Of a stretch of 64,000 nt of DNA, positions 22,502-34,289 are shown one piece after another. Within the stretch, counting starts at the first letter, position 1. Every line of letters begins with the position of its first letter. The DNA comes from Oreohelix idahoensis (Eukaryota > Mollusca > Gastropoda > Stylommatophora > Oreohelicidae): contig JAMPIV010019841.1 in NCBI GenBank assembly GCA_024509875.1, positions 44,221 through 108,220 on the forward strand, written 5' to 3'. The position numbers were made by a program, and so were the translations under genes. Under the pieces are notes generated by a model. It did no database searches. It worked only from the letters and a program-made list of their open reading frames with translations, and was not told the origin of the DNA.

Positions 22502-24552
22502 TGCCTAAAATATGCAACTTCCTTCATTTACGTTAAATTATTTTCTTCCAAGGCAAAATAATTACTTCGTTAAAAAAGATCAAAGGAATTAGCTGTTGCA
22601 AGAAAAGAACACTACCTGCAACACTGAATTTTATAAAAACTTTGGGACATTGAAAATATAAGACCACATGCAAAAAATCATGTTTATAAGTGCAAAGAAT
22701 ATGGAGATATTTGAAGTCAATCGTCGACCGATATTTTTGAAACGCACTTTAATATAAAGTTGTGTATACGACAGCAACTACGTACTGTAAAACATACAGC
22801 TTCAGAAACAACTGCTGCAAGTGCATATGAAGAGCTTTGACCAACCATTCTGTAAGGTGTGGCCTATAGTGTGGCAAACCTGTGCCCCTCTGGAAGCGAC
22901 GAAGGAGATGAATAAGAAAAAAGACCCAAGTTCCTGGGCGTGTGGGTTAATTTTAGCTTTGCTTGCTGTTATCTTAGTTAATGCAACCCTTATGTAAGTT
23001 TCCACGTATTTATTATGTCGTTTAATTTCCTCGTTACTTCGCCTGAAAGGGACTGCTAGTGTTTTTCAGTTAGCTTGTCGAAGCCCTGAAAAGGACTGCT
23101 AGCTACGCCGATGTTGCGTACGCTGCCTGATAAATAATAGTTATATTATTGTTTCTATATATTGCTGCTATAATAGCTATAGTTTATTTGACAACTGCAG
23201 TTATTGAGTTTCTTAACTGTCCAGTTATAATTTTATTGCAATAATTTAACTTGGTAGGGAGTAAAATAGGAGCTGGAATCACACACTAATATAACACCCC
23301 TGGAGCAAAGGAGAAGTCTAGCGAGAAGGTGACTTACTTATGGGTTATCTTCTACAGCTAACATCTGAACTGTGCCGTTAATTACTTGACTTGTCTTGTG
23401 TTATCCCTTTCTCTAGTTCACCGGTTCTATTCTCGATTTCTGAGAAGCAATTTTCTATTCAGCCGTAATGTGTATTAGATTATTTACAGACATGCAATTC
23501 ACCCAGAACTTAGAACAGATGTTGAGAATCCACTGACATAGGAAGTTGAACGATATAGCAAAATAGTAATTAATAAGAACAACAATTGTTTTATCAGGTT
23601 TGGTGATGGTGTGATGGGAAAGTGAGAGTCTAATGAGGTTATCGTAATACATGATGATGATAACAGATGTGTTTTAGTGAATTGGGTGTTATCCCAGACA
23701 CTCCCAGACTTTCTCGCCTCCTCCCTTTGTTAACAACATGGCAGATGTGAGAGACTGTTTTTTGGGGGACAGGGCAATGCACACACGCATATGAACACAG
23801 TTTTACACGTTTGATGTACTCTATTTGGACTTAGTGGATTGGCGAAATGATGCCATAATTAAATATTGGAAATAAAAATTATTATCTTGAATTAGCTACA
23901 ACATATGTCTTAATTATAACCCAACAGTGGTCGAACGGGATATTTTTCTTCAATTAAAAAAAACCACTTCTGTACTAGTTATTTTAAATAATGTATAAAT
24001 GGTGCAGTAACATTTATAGTTGTATTGTGAAGAAATGGCCTCTCTAGTAGGGATATTCTTCTAACCCTTTATCTCTCCAAGGTCAATAAGCCTTCAACAA
24101 ATCCATGCCAAGTTCTCCTGTCACGTGTCATCTGTCAAGGTCTTTCTGTATCTTTTACATCAAATTGTTTCCAGCTCTCCTCTCCACGTGTTTTTCAGTC
24201 TAACTGTGATTCCCCTTACCCTGCCTTGTAATGCTATCAACATGTTTCCTCAATATATTTCCTATTTACTATTACTTTGTGTATAAATCAATGCTGCTTT
24301 GCCACTTTTTTTTTTTTAGAACGGCCCTAACTCTGATATGTTAATTACCATTTGTGATTCTGATTGGCTGTTACTCGTGCCGCCCCCCTGCCCCCACCTT
24401 TTCTTAACAAACGTGCGCGCTTTCACATTGTCCATATCTGCAGAAATAATACAAAACTAAGAAGAATACAAAAATATAATCATGACATCGACATCAAGAA
24501 AACATCATCAGATGCCATCTCTACATGGAAGGTCGGCTACAATGGATCTCAA
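22502..24552. other. No recognisable gene; two stem-loop-like motifs
   Basis: No supported ORF. On the minus strand GTCCTTTTCAGGGC occurs near 23080-23094 and a close variant, AGTCCCTTTCAGGCG, near 23040-23055. The first can fold as a 5-bp hairpin with a UUUC loop. A 14-base match recurs at about 34340-34354. Confidence 0.5.
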
Positions 24553-25290
24553 TCATCTTGTCTCTTGTCTTGATGGTGCACTGCGATAGACTCTATCATG
24601 TCTCTTGTCTTGATGGTGCACTACGATAGACTCTGTCCTGTCTCTTGTCTTGATGGTGCACTACGATAGACTCTATCATGTCTCTTGTCTTGATGGTGCA
24701 CTACGATAGACTCTATCCTGTCTCTTGTCTTGATGGTGCACTACGATAGACTCTATCCTGTCTCTTGTCTTGATGGTGCACTACGATAGACTCTATCCTG
24801 TCTCTTGTCTTGATGGTGTACTACGATAGACTCTATCCTGTCTCTTGTCGTGATGGTGCACTACGATAGACTCTATCCTGTCTCTTGTCTTGATGGTGCA
24901 CTACGATAGACTCTAACCTGTCTCTTGTCTTGATGGTGCACCACGATAGACTCTATCCTGTCTCTTGTCTTGATGGTGTACTACGATAGACTCTGTCCTG
25001 TCTCTTGTCTTGATGGTGCACTACGATAGACTCTGTCCTGTCCATGTCTTGATGGTGCACTACGATAGACTCTGTCCTGTCCATGTCTTGATGGTGCACT
25101 ACGATAGACTCTGTCCTGTCCATGTCTTGATGGTGCACTACGATAGACTCTGTCCTGTCCATGTCTTGATGGTGCACTACGATAGACTCTGTCCTGTCCA
25201 TGTCTTGATGGTGCACTACGATAGACTCTGTCCTGTCCATGTCTTGATGGTGCACTACAATAGACTCTGTCCTGTCCATGTCTTGATGTT
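24553..25290. repeat. Minisatellite, 40-bp then 39-bp units
   Basis: Tandem copies of TGATGGTGCACTACGATAGA plus a spacer. From about 24553 to 25040 the unit is 40 bp and includes TCTCTTGTCT (about 12 copies). From 25041 to about 25290 it is 39 bp with CCATGTCT instead (about 6 copies). The 39-bp phase is a multiple of three and so leaves long frames open, giving MDRTESIVVHHQD repeats that are not genes. Reverse-complemented, the unit encodes TIKTWTGQSLS, continuous with the adjacent LINE coding end. Confidence 0.95.
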
Positions 25291-25685
25291 ATCTTCGCAC
25301 TTTTAGCACTGTCTTCCTCTTGCACATTTGCCTTCAACTCTTCCTTCCGGTATGGCCTTCAGCAATGTGTTGTGTCTTTTTTTAACATGACCAAAATATT
25401 TTGGCGGCCAAATTTGATCTCCTTAAGTTCTCATGTCATTCTTAGGTTTTCTAGGACCTCTTTATTTGTTTTCATCTCTTTCCGTGAGATGTGCCCCATT
25501 CTTGATATATCTCAAAGGCTCAATAATTTCCTCCAATTTCTAGTTCATTGTCCATGTTTCTACACCATACAATAATGAAGAATATATATAGCAGGCGATG
25601 ATTCTTAGTTTCAAGTTATGAGTTAGTTGTTTAGATGTTAGTATCTGTCTCATGTTGTTCAATGTATCCATTCAACCAGGAAAAC
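25290..25685 (-). pseudogene. C-terminal end of a LINE reverse transcriptase
   Basis: On the minus strand, with stops, the sequence reads MRQILTSKQL, LKLRIIACYIYSSLLYGVET, WTMN, YFGHVKKRHNTLLKAIPEGR, VEGKCARGRQ and EDNIKTWTGQSL. The LLYGVETWT, FGHV and GRVEGKRxRGRQ-like blocks are the usual closing part of many APE-type LINE polyproteins. The last coding block runs straight into the minisatellite array. Confidence 0.82.
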
Positions 25686-26006
25686 AAGGGATGAAAAAAT
25701 AAGACAAGTATATGAATTACAGGTGCCTCCGTCGTTAAGGTTGTCCACAGAGTAGAAGGACAAACATAAAGTTGTCTGTAACATGTAGAAAGACATCTTC
25801 TTCTTCTTCTTTCTTTTTAATAAAGTACACTGCCTGTTGGCGTAGGTGATCATGTCCATTCTTATCGCCAATGCAGTGTATTAAATCTGTACTTGACCGC
25901 ATTTCATGCCACGATGTTTAAATTTCCAGTATTTTCTGTCTTTGTCGTTCCTCATCTCTTTATCCTTCAATCTTTTCTGTTGCTTTTTTCTTTCATCTTC
26001 TTATAA
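25686..26006. other. No recognisable gene
   Basis: Flank between the LINE fragment and element E3; T-rich towards the E3 insertion point. Confidence 0.55.
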
Positions 26007-26011
26007 CATGC
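26007..26011. repeat. Target-site duplication of E3 (left), CATGC
   Basis: CATGC precedes the TGTGGTG terminus and is repeated exactly at 34285-34289. Confidence 0.92.
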
Positions 26012-28430
26012 TGTGGTGAAGTGGGAAGTTATAAATACTTATAAGGGACTTAGTGTACTGACTGAGATCAGCTGTGAAGGTATATATATATATCTAATAA
26101 GAGTAGTATATTATATATATAACCTTACTTGCTACCACATATCTATATATCTCAGTCAGAATTATTCTGGAATAGTGTGATGCTACGTTATATGTCTAGG
26201 GTATGTGTATGGTGAAGTGTAAGTCACAACAACAGACAGATAAACAATTTAATTTAATCCACTACTCTTAACAACACTGTGACACTCACATACATATAAC
26301 ACTCTATGAGAATATCTTAAAGAAGTCACTAGTAACGTTTCAAATAACAATATGTATTCATTACTGGCATGAATGAATATGTGTCCTGATTCAACTACAA
26401 GGGAACCAGGAATCACAATCAATTTAAATTACAAGTTATGTACAGAATGTATTTAATATGAATATTGTAGTGACATATATTATTACCAATGTTCTATGTG
26501 TGTCAATTGTGTAGTGGTAAAATGAGGTAATACTGGTTTTGTTTTGTTCAAGCTCTGTTGGTATTTGTCATCATGACTTCAATAGTTTGTCTTTAGGGAC
26601 CATTATTGTAGATGTTCACAGTTCCTGATTTTAAGACAAGTAAATTCCCCTCTTAATGTTAATTTTTAAAAAATCAGTTCAAGATGAGGGGACATAATGT
26701 TGAGCTCAGCTGGCCAACTCTGCTTATCTTTAGTGATGGCGGCAGGAAAGGACTCCTCTGCTCGAATTCTCCTCTGGGCTCAGGAGACACCTCACTGATA
26801 GCTAAAAAGACCAAGGAGTATGCTGTCCGACTCTGGATTCAGCAAATCTCTGACCAGGTGCTGCTCACTACCATCAAGACCACTGTCCCTGAAATCAAGA
26901 AGGATGTACCTTCTACTTCATAACTAATTTATATTCTCTTTTACACTGATCACAATACAGCACAAACATTGCGTTCAGAGCGTTAGGCCAACAGTCAGCT
27001 TCATTTGAAATACTTTATTCCAGTATTACCCTTCTTAATGGTTACTACGCCTCTGCACTTCCAGCATTATTTCTTTCTAGTCCATCATCCAGGTGTCAGT
27101 GTACTACTTGGCCATTCCATGCCGTTTTACTTCTCTCCGACACCCTCTGTTCAGGCTGGAGCATTATAGGCTTTACCTCACGTTTGCCACTGAACTACAC
27201 ATATATATACAGGCATAAATCAACAATTCACATTCAATTTTTCATTAAAAGATACTGAATGGTTCAAGCTTACCACAATTTCATGGAAATAAACACAGAT
27301 ACGTTGATTAGCAATGAATTCTGGCACAAACTGGCACAAATTCCGTTCTGCCTATGTTCCAGGCTTTTATTTTAGCAAAAATGTGAGCTGGCTTCAACGT
27401 ACTGTCGCTTTATCAAGCTTATTTGAATTAGTGGTCTCGAACTAACGCTCCCAAGTGTGTATATCAGCGAGACTGGCCAATGAGCCACGTTTCGACAAGT
27501 GTTTGAAAAAATGTTATCTTTTCCCGTCTCCCCCAACAACCAAGATAGTATTTATAGCCCGACCAATCGTGGTTAGGCTTTCATTTGTTGCGCTCCAATC
27601 AATTTGGAGTTTACATGGTAGGCTATTTATGTAACGTAAGGTTTTTTCAAACACGTTATAAAAAAAATTTTATGAGCAGAAATGATTTTATGCTGTCAGG
27701 CACCCCCAATATTTTATTTTGGGTATAATTTATTAATTCCTGGACTATTTGCGTAACGTTTTACATATTATTTGTCAGCAAACCCTAAGGAACCCAAAAA
27801 TACTAATTTAAAGGAGCTACGTGGCTGCGTTCAAAATATGCAATTTCTTCTATCTCCTGTTTAGAAGATGTGCTGTCTGGGTACTGTTATGTGTTCAAAC
27901 GTAAACCCATATAATGTTGTCTTTTCTAATAAGAGTCTGTTATGATTTATAAACCTAACTCTGGGAAAGGGTAGTGTATTTTATCACTGTCCGTCTGAAA
28001 AAAAAAATTAGTGCATGTAGACTTACACGCGTGATGGTAGTAATTGTGTATCGCGCGAAGCGGGTTTAGTGTTCGGCTTTCTGCCTCTCCCTTCTCTTTT
28101 TATCCCTTTAGTCCATCTGTTCGTTCGTTTTGGTAACGCAGTATAATTAATGTTAGGGTTAATTTAGGTCATTACGCAGTACGTCTCAATGCTTTTCCAA
28201 GAAATACAGCACACGTTTCATTGAAGAAGGCGGGTAATAATACAGTAAGCTTTACTATCAACGTGAAAGCGTTACAATTTGCAGACGAAGCAGAAAACAA
28301 GGGGGATTTCGAGTACATTCTTTGGGACAGCACTGTCATTTTACCATTGCTCTTCTCTTTATTAATTTTATTTGTTAGGCTTCATATTTACCTAATAATT
28401 TATATATGTGGATTAGAATATTTCATGACA
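26012..28430 (-). repeat. E3 LTR (3' LTR in element sense)
   Basis: 2419 bases; partner 31866-34284. In element sense it starts TGTCATGAAATATTC and ends CTTCACCACA. Antisense to the element it contains a 79-residue frame (26684-26923) that is also in the other LTR and has no recognisable motif. Confidence 0.93.
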
Positions 28431-28450
28431 CTTCCCCTCTTAAAACAGAC
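28431..28450 (-). other. E3 polypurine tract
   Basis: Minus-strand CTGTTTTAAGAGGGGAAG directly abuts the 3' LTR. The AAGAGGGGAAG part is the purine run. Confidence 0.75.
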
Positions 28451-28497
28451 ATTATATGTCAGTCCTTTATTCTATATACACATAGAGAAATTTATTA

Positions 28498-29607
28498 TTA
28501 TTTCTGGGGTTTACGGTGATTCTCATCACACGGATGGCGGCTTAAAAAATCCGCTCCCAGATTTGTTTTTCCAGATATATATTCAATGCTAAAATTATAT
28601 GGAGCCAGAAGCAAAGACCATCGGAGTAACCTAGAGTTCTCATGCTTAGCCTGTGCTAAAAACGATAAAGGTTTGTGGTCAGTTTGCAACTTAAATGCCT
28701 TCCCATATAGATAAATATTGAATTTCTTTATTGCCCATATTACTGCAAGACATTCTTTTTCGCTAGTTGAGTAGTTGATTTCAGCTTTATTCAACTTTCT
28801 GCTAGCATATGCCACTGGGCTTAATTCCCCATCCAATGCATCTGATTTCTGTAGTAAAGTTGCACCTAGCCCAATATTACTTGCATCCGTCCTTACTATG
28901 AATTCTTGACTTAAGTCAGGTAATTTCAAAATGGGTTTACTTGTGAGCTTTTCCTTCAAAGCTTTTTCCTTAGCAAACGGAATCGAATATGGTTTCATAC
29001 AGACAGGTGTGGAGTCTATTATTTTCATATCATATTCCAATAGGTTTGTATGCCCTGGTCGGTCTGTTAACACCTCTGCATGATTATTTAGAACCTGTTG
29101 CACTCTCTCTTTCTGAGTTTTCGTTAAATGTGTACTGATTTTCACCTGTGCTGCTGTCTCACAGGGGTGTAATGGATATTCAAATGATGAAAGTGGTTCC
29201 TTTTTCATCTCCATGGCGATGGACAAGGTCAACAAGTGTGTCTCTTCCTGATGTTCTCTTTCCAAATATTTCTTCAGGAGATTCACATGATAGATTTTTT
29301 CTTTCCCCTTCTTATCTATCTTATAATTTGTTCTAGACACCTTCTCTAGAACTGTATATGGACCCTGCCATCCAATTTGTAACTTATTCTGACTCCCGGG
29401 CAAAAGAAGCAGTACCTTCTCTCCCACAGCCAAATGTCTGTCTTTCGCCTTCCTGTTATAATAGGCAGCATGTTTCTTCCTGGCTTGTTTCAAATTTTCA
29501 TTGGCAAGTTTCCAGCCAGTTTTTAACCGAGTGGTCAGCTCATTCACATATTGGTATGAAGATGTAATGTTTTCCTCTGCCTTTTCATCAGTCCACGTTC
29601 TTAACAA
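28498..29607 (-). pseudogene. E3 pol remnant: integrase tail, RT start, RNase H
   Basis: A 369-residue frame starting inside pol. Residues 1-115 are the integrase C-terminus with GPY module (IGWQGPYTVLEKVSRTNYKI). Next is the RT approach (LLEYDMKIIDSTPVCMKPYS). After KEKALKEK the sequence jumps to LTSKPILKLPDLSQ and a Ty3/gypsy RNase H with RTDASNIGLGATLLQ, SEKECLAVIW and QTDHKPLSFL. Comparison with E2 shows that roughly 200 residues, including the whole RT palm and its FMDD box, were removed without breaking frame. It lies in a different frame from the upstream Gag ORF. Confidence 0.85.
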
Positions 29608-29624
29608 AGCTTCAAGTGGACCTT

Positions 29625-30053
29625 TTATTGTGTGGACCTATTTGTCCATGCACCGGTATGGTCTCTTCCACTCGAAGCTTTATAGTGATGATTTTTCCTC
29701 CCAGAATTATCATTCACAAAACGACCGCTACCAATTTTTTTCTTGGGGCTGTCTCCCCTCTTAAAATTCTTGATGAGAGATTTCCTCTCTACATCTTCTT
29801 CCTCCAGTTTGTTTAAGTCCGATTGAGGGATTGTCGGCTTATCCTGGGGTAAGACATCCTTTTGCACTCTCCGCATAGTGGCCATTGTAAAACAGTTAAG
29901 TGAAGCTTGTCCGTGAAAAGGGGCTTCCCATTCCATTTGGTCCACTTTATCAAATTTATTTTTCCTTTTATTGTCAGGCCTGATTTTGCCCCATGGCGTG
30001 TCCAGGTCCTGATCCATGTTCCCACTTGTGGGTGTTCCCTCATGTGCTATGCT
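29625..30053 (-). other. Unrecognised insert replacing the E3 integrase core
   Basis: About 430 bases between the integrase zinc finger and the integrase C-terminus, where E1 and E2 carry the DDE core. It is open in the Gag frame and encodes a Lys/Asp-rich stretch (DNKRKNKFDKVDQMEWEAPF; LNKLEEEDVERKSLIKNFKR). I find no family resemblance. Confidence 0.6.
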
Positions 30054-31673
30054 ACACCTTTCTACAAAATTCTCAATGTCCCATCTTGCTTTGGGCCAAT
30101 AATAATTGTGAGCCACCTTTTGAATGATGGTACCTATCTTCTCATGGTCCCCATCTGGTTTCACATGTAGGCTCCTTATTAATTCTGTCCTATATCTTTT
30201 TGGAAGAACCAGCTGTCCGTGACCATTGGATCTAGCTCCAGTCTTCCTATACATCAACTTGTTTTTCATGTAAAAATCTCCCTTGCCTGGAGTTGTATGA
30301 CAAGTTGACAATTTTCTGAAACAAGGCTTGAGTGTTTTATCCCCAGCCTGTGCCTTCCTCATCTCTTCTGGAGTGGTATCTAACATAATATCCTCCTCCT
30401 GTCTTGAGGTCGACCTGACCTGAAGGGTTGCCATATACACAGGTTTCCTTCTGCAACGGTCAGTGTCATGATTGTCCATCTGACAATTCTTACACCACCT
30501 TTTTCCTTGGTTGAAAGATTTTCTTTCATCATATTTCCTTTCATCGAATTGTGGGAATTTATTTTTATTGTCATACCGTGGCCTATCAAATTGGTGCTTA
30601 CCTTTATTTTGATCCTTAGGATCAAATTTATTAAAGTTCTGTGGTGCCCTAAAGTTGTCCACCTGTTTCTTTTTATTACCTGTTACCTCTGCTTGAGCTG
30701 CTTGATACCTTTCAGCAACATTTAGCAACTCACCCAGCCTCTCTGCACCTTGTTCCATGAGAAACTTTCTCAGGTCTGGAGCCATGGACTCTCTTAGTTG
30801 CTCTATAAGGACCATTTCCTTAAGATCTTGGGTTTTCCCCAGAGAAGTCCATTTCTCCAAGTATGTCTCTATTCGTGCAGAGAACTGGTGATAGGTTTCA
30901 CCTGACAGTAGTTTAGCATTCCTAAATTTTTTCCTGTAAAACTCTGCATTCTTTTCATACCTTAACAAAAGAGCCTGCTTTAGCATGTCATAATTTTCCT
31001 GATCACCTCTGCTCATTTTTGCAAAAACTTCATAAGCTGCCCCACGAAGTCCCTGAGATAACTTTAAGCTCCACCTTTCTCTCTCCAACCCATACGTGGT
31101 AGCTAATAGTTCGTACCTATTTATATAGCTCTCAATATCATCGTCTTTCTCAACAAAATGATCTAAATGAAAATTCATAGCTGAGATTGAGGCTCCTTGA
31201 GTAACCGTAGCATCAGAGGCAAAGGGACTGGCACCATTTTCAGGAGCATGGCCTTGAAACTCAAACTCCCTTAGTCGTAATTCATGTTCCCTTTGTAATC
31301 TTTTCTCCTCCTTTTCTGCTTCCCTCTCTGCAGTCAATCTTCTTTCTTCTGCAGCTTGTCTTCTTTCCTCGGCTTCCCTTTCTGCAGCTAATTTCTTCTC
31401 TTCTGCTGCTAATCTTTTGTCTTCTCTTTCTGCTTCCAATTTCTTAGCCTCAGCCTCAATCTGCAACCTCTTAGTCTCAGCCTCAGCTTCAATCTGCAAC
31501 CTCTTAATTTCCCTTTCATCCTCTAACCTTCTTTCGGCTTCAAACCTTCTTTCTTCGCGTTCAATAAATTTGTCACATTCCGTAGTAACATAGGCAACCA
31601 TAACTTGCCCATCTAATCCTAACTCTTTTGCAGTCTGAACCGCAGCAGATCGAAATTTGGCCAGGTCCGCCAT
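29625..31673 (-). CDS. E3 Gag with deleted protease and truncated integrase
   Basis: A 682-residue ORF. Residues 1-140 are a Glu/Arg/Lys-rich coiled coil with repeats such as KRLQIEAEAE. Residues about 165-325 are the SCAN-like capsid (ETYHQFSARIETYLEKW, LRKFLMEQGAERLGELL). A CX2CX4HX4C knuckle lies at C394, C397, H402, C407. Right after it the protease with its DTG is missing, and reading jumps to the integrase finger (H510, C540; the fourth ligand is absent). The last 140 residues (nt 29625-30053) replace the integrase core with a sequence I do not recognise. The start is fixed by a good context (ACAATGG) and by alignment with E2 Gag. Probably still makes a usable Gag. Confidence 0.85.
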   Translation of the reverse strand: MADLAKFRSAAVQTAKELGLDGQVMVAYVTTECDKFIEREERRFEAERRLEDEREIKRLQIEAEAETKRLQIEAEAKKLEAEREDKRLAAEEKKLAAEREAEERRQAAEERRLTAEREAEKEEKRLQREHELRLREFEFQGHAPENGASPFASDATVTQGASISAMNFHLDHFVEKDDDIESYINRYELLATTYGLERERWSLKLSQGLRGAAYEVFAKMSRGDQENYDMLKQALLLRYEKNAEFYRKKFRNAKLLSGETYHQFSARIETYLEKWTSLGKTQDLKEMVLIEQLRESMAPDLRKFLMEQGAERLGELLNVAERYQAAQAEVTGNKKKQVDNFRAPQNFNKFDPKDQNKGKHQFDRPRYDNKNKFPQFDERKYDERKSFNQGKRWCKNCQMDNHDTDRCRRKPVYMATLQVRSTSRQEEDIMLDTTPEEMRKAQAGDKTLKPCFRKLSTCHTTPGKGDFYMKNKLMYRKTGARSNGHGQLVLPKRYRTELIRSLHVKPDGDHEKIGTIIQKVAHNYYWPKARWDIENFVERCSIAHEGTPTSGNMDQDLDTPWGKIRPDNKRKNKFDKVDQMEWEAPFHGQASLNCFTMATMRRVQKDVLPQDKPTIPQSDLNKLEEEDVERKSLIKNFKRGDSPKKKIGSGRFVNDNSGRKNHHYKASSGRDHTGAWTNRSTQ

Positions 31674-31832
31674 TGTCTATCAGGTAACTTAATACAATGT
31701 CTAACCAACAATTCAATCTCTAATGGACAACACAGGCACCGTGAGCTCAACCTTATTTAATTCCACCCAAGGATACCTTTTAATTCTTATATTCCCTGAA
31801 GTGAATTATCCCCAATATTTTTAATAGTTAAA

Positions 31833-31860
31833 GATTCAAAATCCCAAGAGCGAGCCCCCA
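31833..31860 (-). other. E3 primer-binding site, tRNA-Pro type, extended
   Basis: In element sense TGGGGGCTCG matches the first ten bases of the tRNA-Pro site. After a five-base disruption, GGGATTTTGAATC continues the complement into the T-arm and T-loop. It is separated from the LTR by five bases. Confidence 0.75.
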
Positions 31861-31865
31861 ATATA

Positions 31866-34284
31866 TGTGGTGAAGTGGGAAGTTATAAATACTTATAAGG
31901 GACTTAGTGTACTGACTGAGATCAGCTGTGAAGGTATATATATATATCTAATAAGAGTAGTATATTATATATATATAACCTTACTTGCTACCACATATCT
32001 ATATATCTCAGTCAGAATTATTCTGGAATAGTGTGATGCTACGTTATGTGTCTAGGGTATGTGTATGGTGAAGTGTAAGTCACAACAACAGACAGATAAA
32101 CAATTTAATTTAATCCACTACTCTTAACAACACTGTGACACTCACATACATATAACACTCTATGAGAATATCTTAAAGAAGTCACTAGTAACGTTTCAAA
32201 TAACAATATGTATTCATTACTGGCATGAATGAATATGTGTCCTGATTCAACTACAAGGGAACCAGGAATCACAATCAATTTAAATTACAAGTTATGTACA
32301 GAATGTATTTAATATGAATATTGTAGTGACATATATTATTACCAATGTTCTATGTGTGTCAATTGTGTAGTGGTAAAATGAGGTAATACTGGTTTTGTTT
32401 TGTTCAAGCTCTGTTGGTATTTGTCATCATGACTTCAATAGTTTGTCTTTAGGGACCATTATTGTAGATGTTCACAGTTCCTGATTTTAAGACAAGTAAA
32501 TTCCCCTCTTAATGTTAATTTTAAAAAATCAGTTCAAGATGAGGGGACATAATGTTGAGCTCAGCTGGCCAACTCTGCTTATCTTTAGTGATGGCGGCAG
32601 GAAAGGACTCCTCTGCTCGAATTCTCCTCTGGGCTCAGGAGACACCTCACTGATAGCTAAAAAGACCAAGGAGTATGCTGTCCGACTCTGGATTCAGCAA
32701 ATCTCTGACCAGGTGCTGCTCACTACCATCAAGACCACTGTCCCTGAAATCAAGAAGGATGTACCTTCTACTTCATAACTAATTTATATTCTCTTTTACA
32801 CTGATCACAATACAGCACAAACATTGCGTTCAGAGCGTTAGGCCAACAGTCAGCTTCATTTGAAATACTTTATTCCAGTATTACCCTTCTTAATGGTTAC
32901 TACGCCTCTGCACTTCCAGCATTATTTCTTTCTAGTCCATCATCCAGGTGTCAGTGTACTACTTGGCCATTCCATGCCGTTTTACTTCTCTCCGACACCC
33001 TCTGTTCAGGCTGGAGCATTATAGGCTTTACCTCACGTTTGCCACTGAACTACACATATATATACAGGCATAAATCAACAATTCACATTCAATTTTTCAT
33101 TAAAAGATACTGAATGGTTCAAGCTTACCACAATTTCATGGAAATAAACACAGATACGTTGATTAGCAATGAATTCTGGCACAAACTGGCACAAATTCCG
33201 TTCTGCCTATGTTCCAGGCTTTTATTTTAGCAAAAATGTGAGCTGGCTTCAACGTACTGTCGCTTTATCAAGCTTATTTGAATTAGTGGTCTCGAACTAA
33301 CGCTCCCAAGTGTGTATATCAGCGAGACTGGCCAATGAGCCACGTTTCGACAAGTGTTTGAAAAAATGTTATCTTTTCCCGTCTCCCCCAACAACCAAGA
33401 TAGTATTTATAGCCCGACCAATCGTGGTTAGGCTTTCATTTGTTGCGCTCCAATCAATTTGGAGTTTACATGGTAGGCTATTTATGTAACGTAAGGTTTT
33501 TTCAAACACGTTATAAAAAAAATTTTATGAGCAGAAATGATTTTATGCTGTCAGGCACCCCCAATATTTTATTTTGGGTATAATTTATTAATTCCTGGAC
33601 TATTTGCGTAACGTTTTACATATTATTTGTCAGCAAACCCTAAGGAACCCAAAAATACTAATTTAAAGGAGCTACGTGGCTGCGTTCAAAATATGCAATT
33701 TCTTCTATCTCCTGTTTAGAAGATGTGCTGTCTGGGTACTGTTATGTGTTCAAACGTAAACCCATATAATGTTGTCTTTTCTAATAAGAGTCTGTTATGA
33801 TTTATAAACCTAACTCTGGGAAAGGGTAGTGTATTTTATCACTGTCCGTCTGAAAAAAAAATTAGTGCATGTAGACTTACACGCGTGATGGTAGTAATTG
33901 TGTATCGCGCGAAGCGGGTTTAGTGTTCGGCTTTCTGCCTCTCCCTTCTCTTTTTATCCCTTTAGTCCATCTGTTCGTTCGTTTTGGTAACGCAGTATAA
34001 TTAATGTTAGGGTTAATTTAGGTCATTACGCAGTACGTCTCAATGCTTTTCCAAGAAATACAGCACACGTTTCATTGAAGAAGGCGGGTAATAATACAGT
34101 AAGCTTTACTATCAACGTGAAAGCGTTACAATTTGCAGACGAAGCAGAAAACAAGGGGGATTTCGAGTACATTCTTTGGGACAGCACTGTCATTTTACCA
34201 TTGCTCTTCTCTTTATTAATTTTATTTGTTAGGCTTCATATTTACCTAATAATTTATATATGTGGATTAGAATATTTCATGACA
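31866..34284 (-). repeat. E3 LTR (5' LTR in element sense)
   Basis: 2419 bases. Differences from 26012-28430 that I can see include an AT-run change near 31968, ATGTGTC for ATATGTC near 32047, and one-base changes in T and A runs near 32521 and 33856. Confidence 0.93.
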
Positions 34285-34289
34285 CATGC
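34285..34289. repeat. Target-site duplication of E3 (right), CATGC
   Basis: Exact repeat of 26007-26011. Confidence 0.92.

Larger units (their letters stand above)
26012..34284 (-). mobile_element. LTR retrotransposon E3, Gmr1-like, internally deleted
   Basis: An 8.3-kb element read on the minus strand with two 2419-base LTRs and a perfect CATGC target duplication. The order is LTR, primer site, Gag-containing ORF, remnants of integrase C-terminus and RNase H, polypurine tract, LTR. Protease, integrase core and most of the RT are gone. LTR differences are limited to a few homopolymer, AT-run and single-base changes, so this deleted form moved recently and must have used proteins in trans. 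Confidence 0.93.

Noticed and set aside
24953..25337. Long frames with 13-residue repeats
   Set aside because: They arise because the 39-bp minisatellite unit is a multiple of three.
26684..26923. 79-residue frame repeated near 32533-32778
   Set aside because: Part of the two E3 LTRs, antisense, with no recognisable domain; not evidence of a gene.
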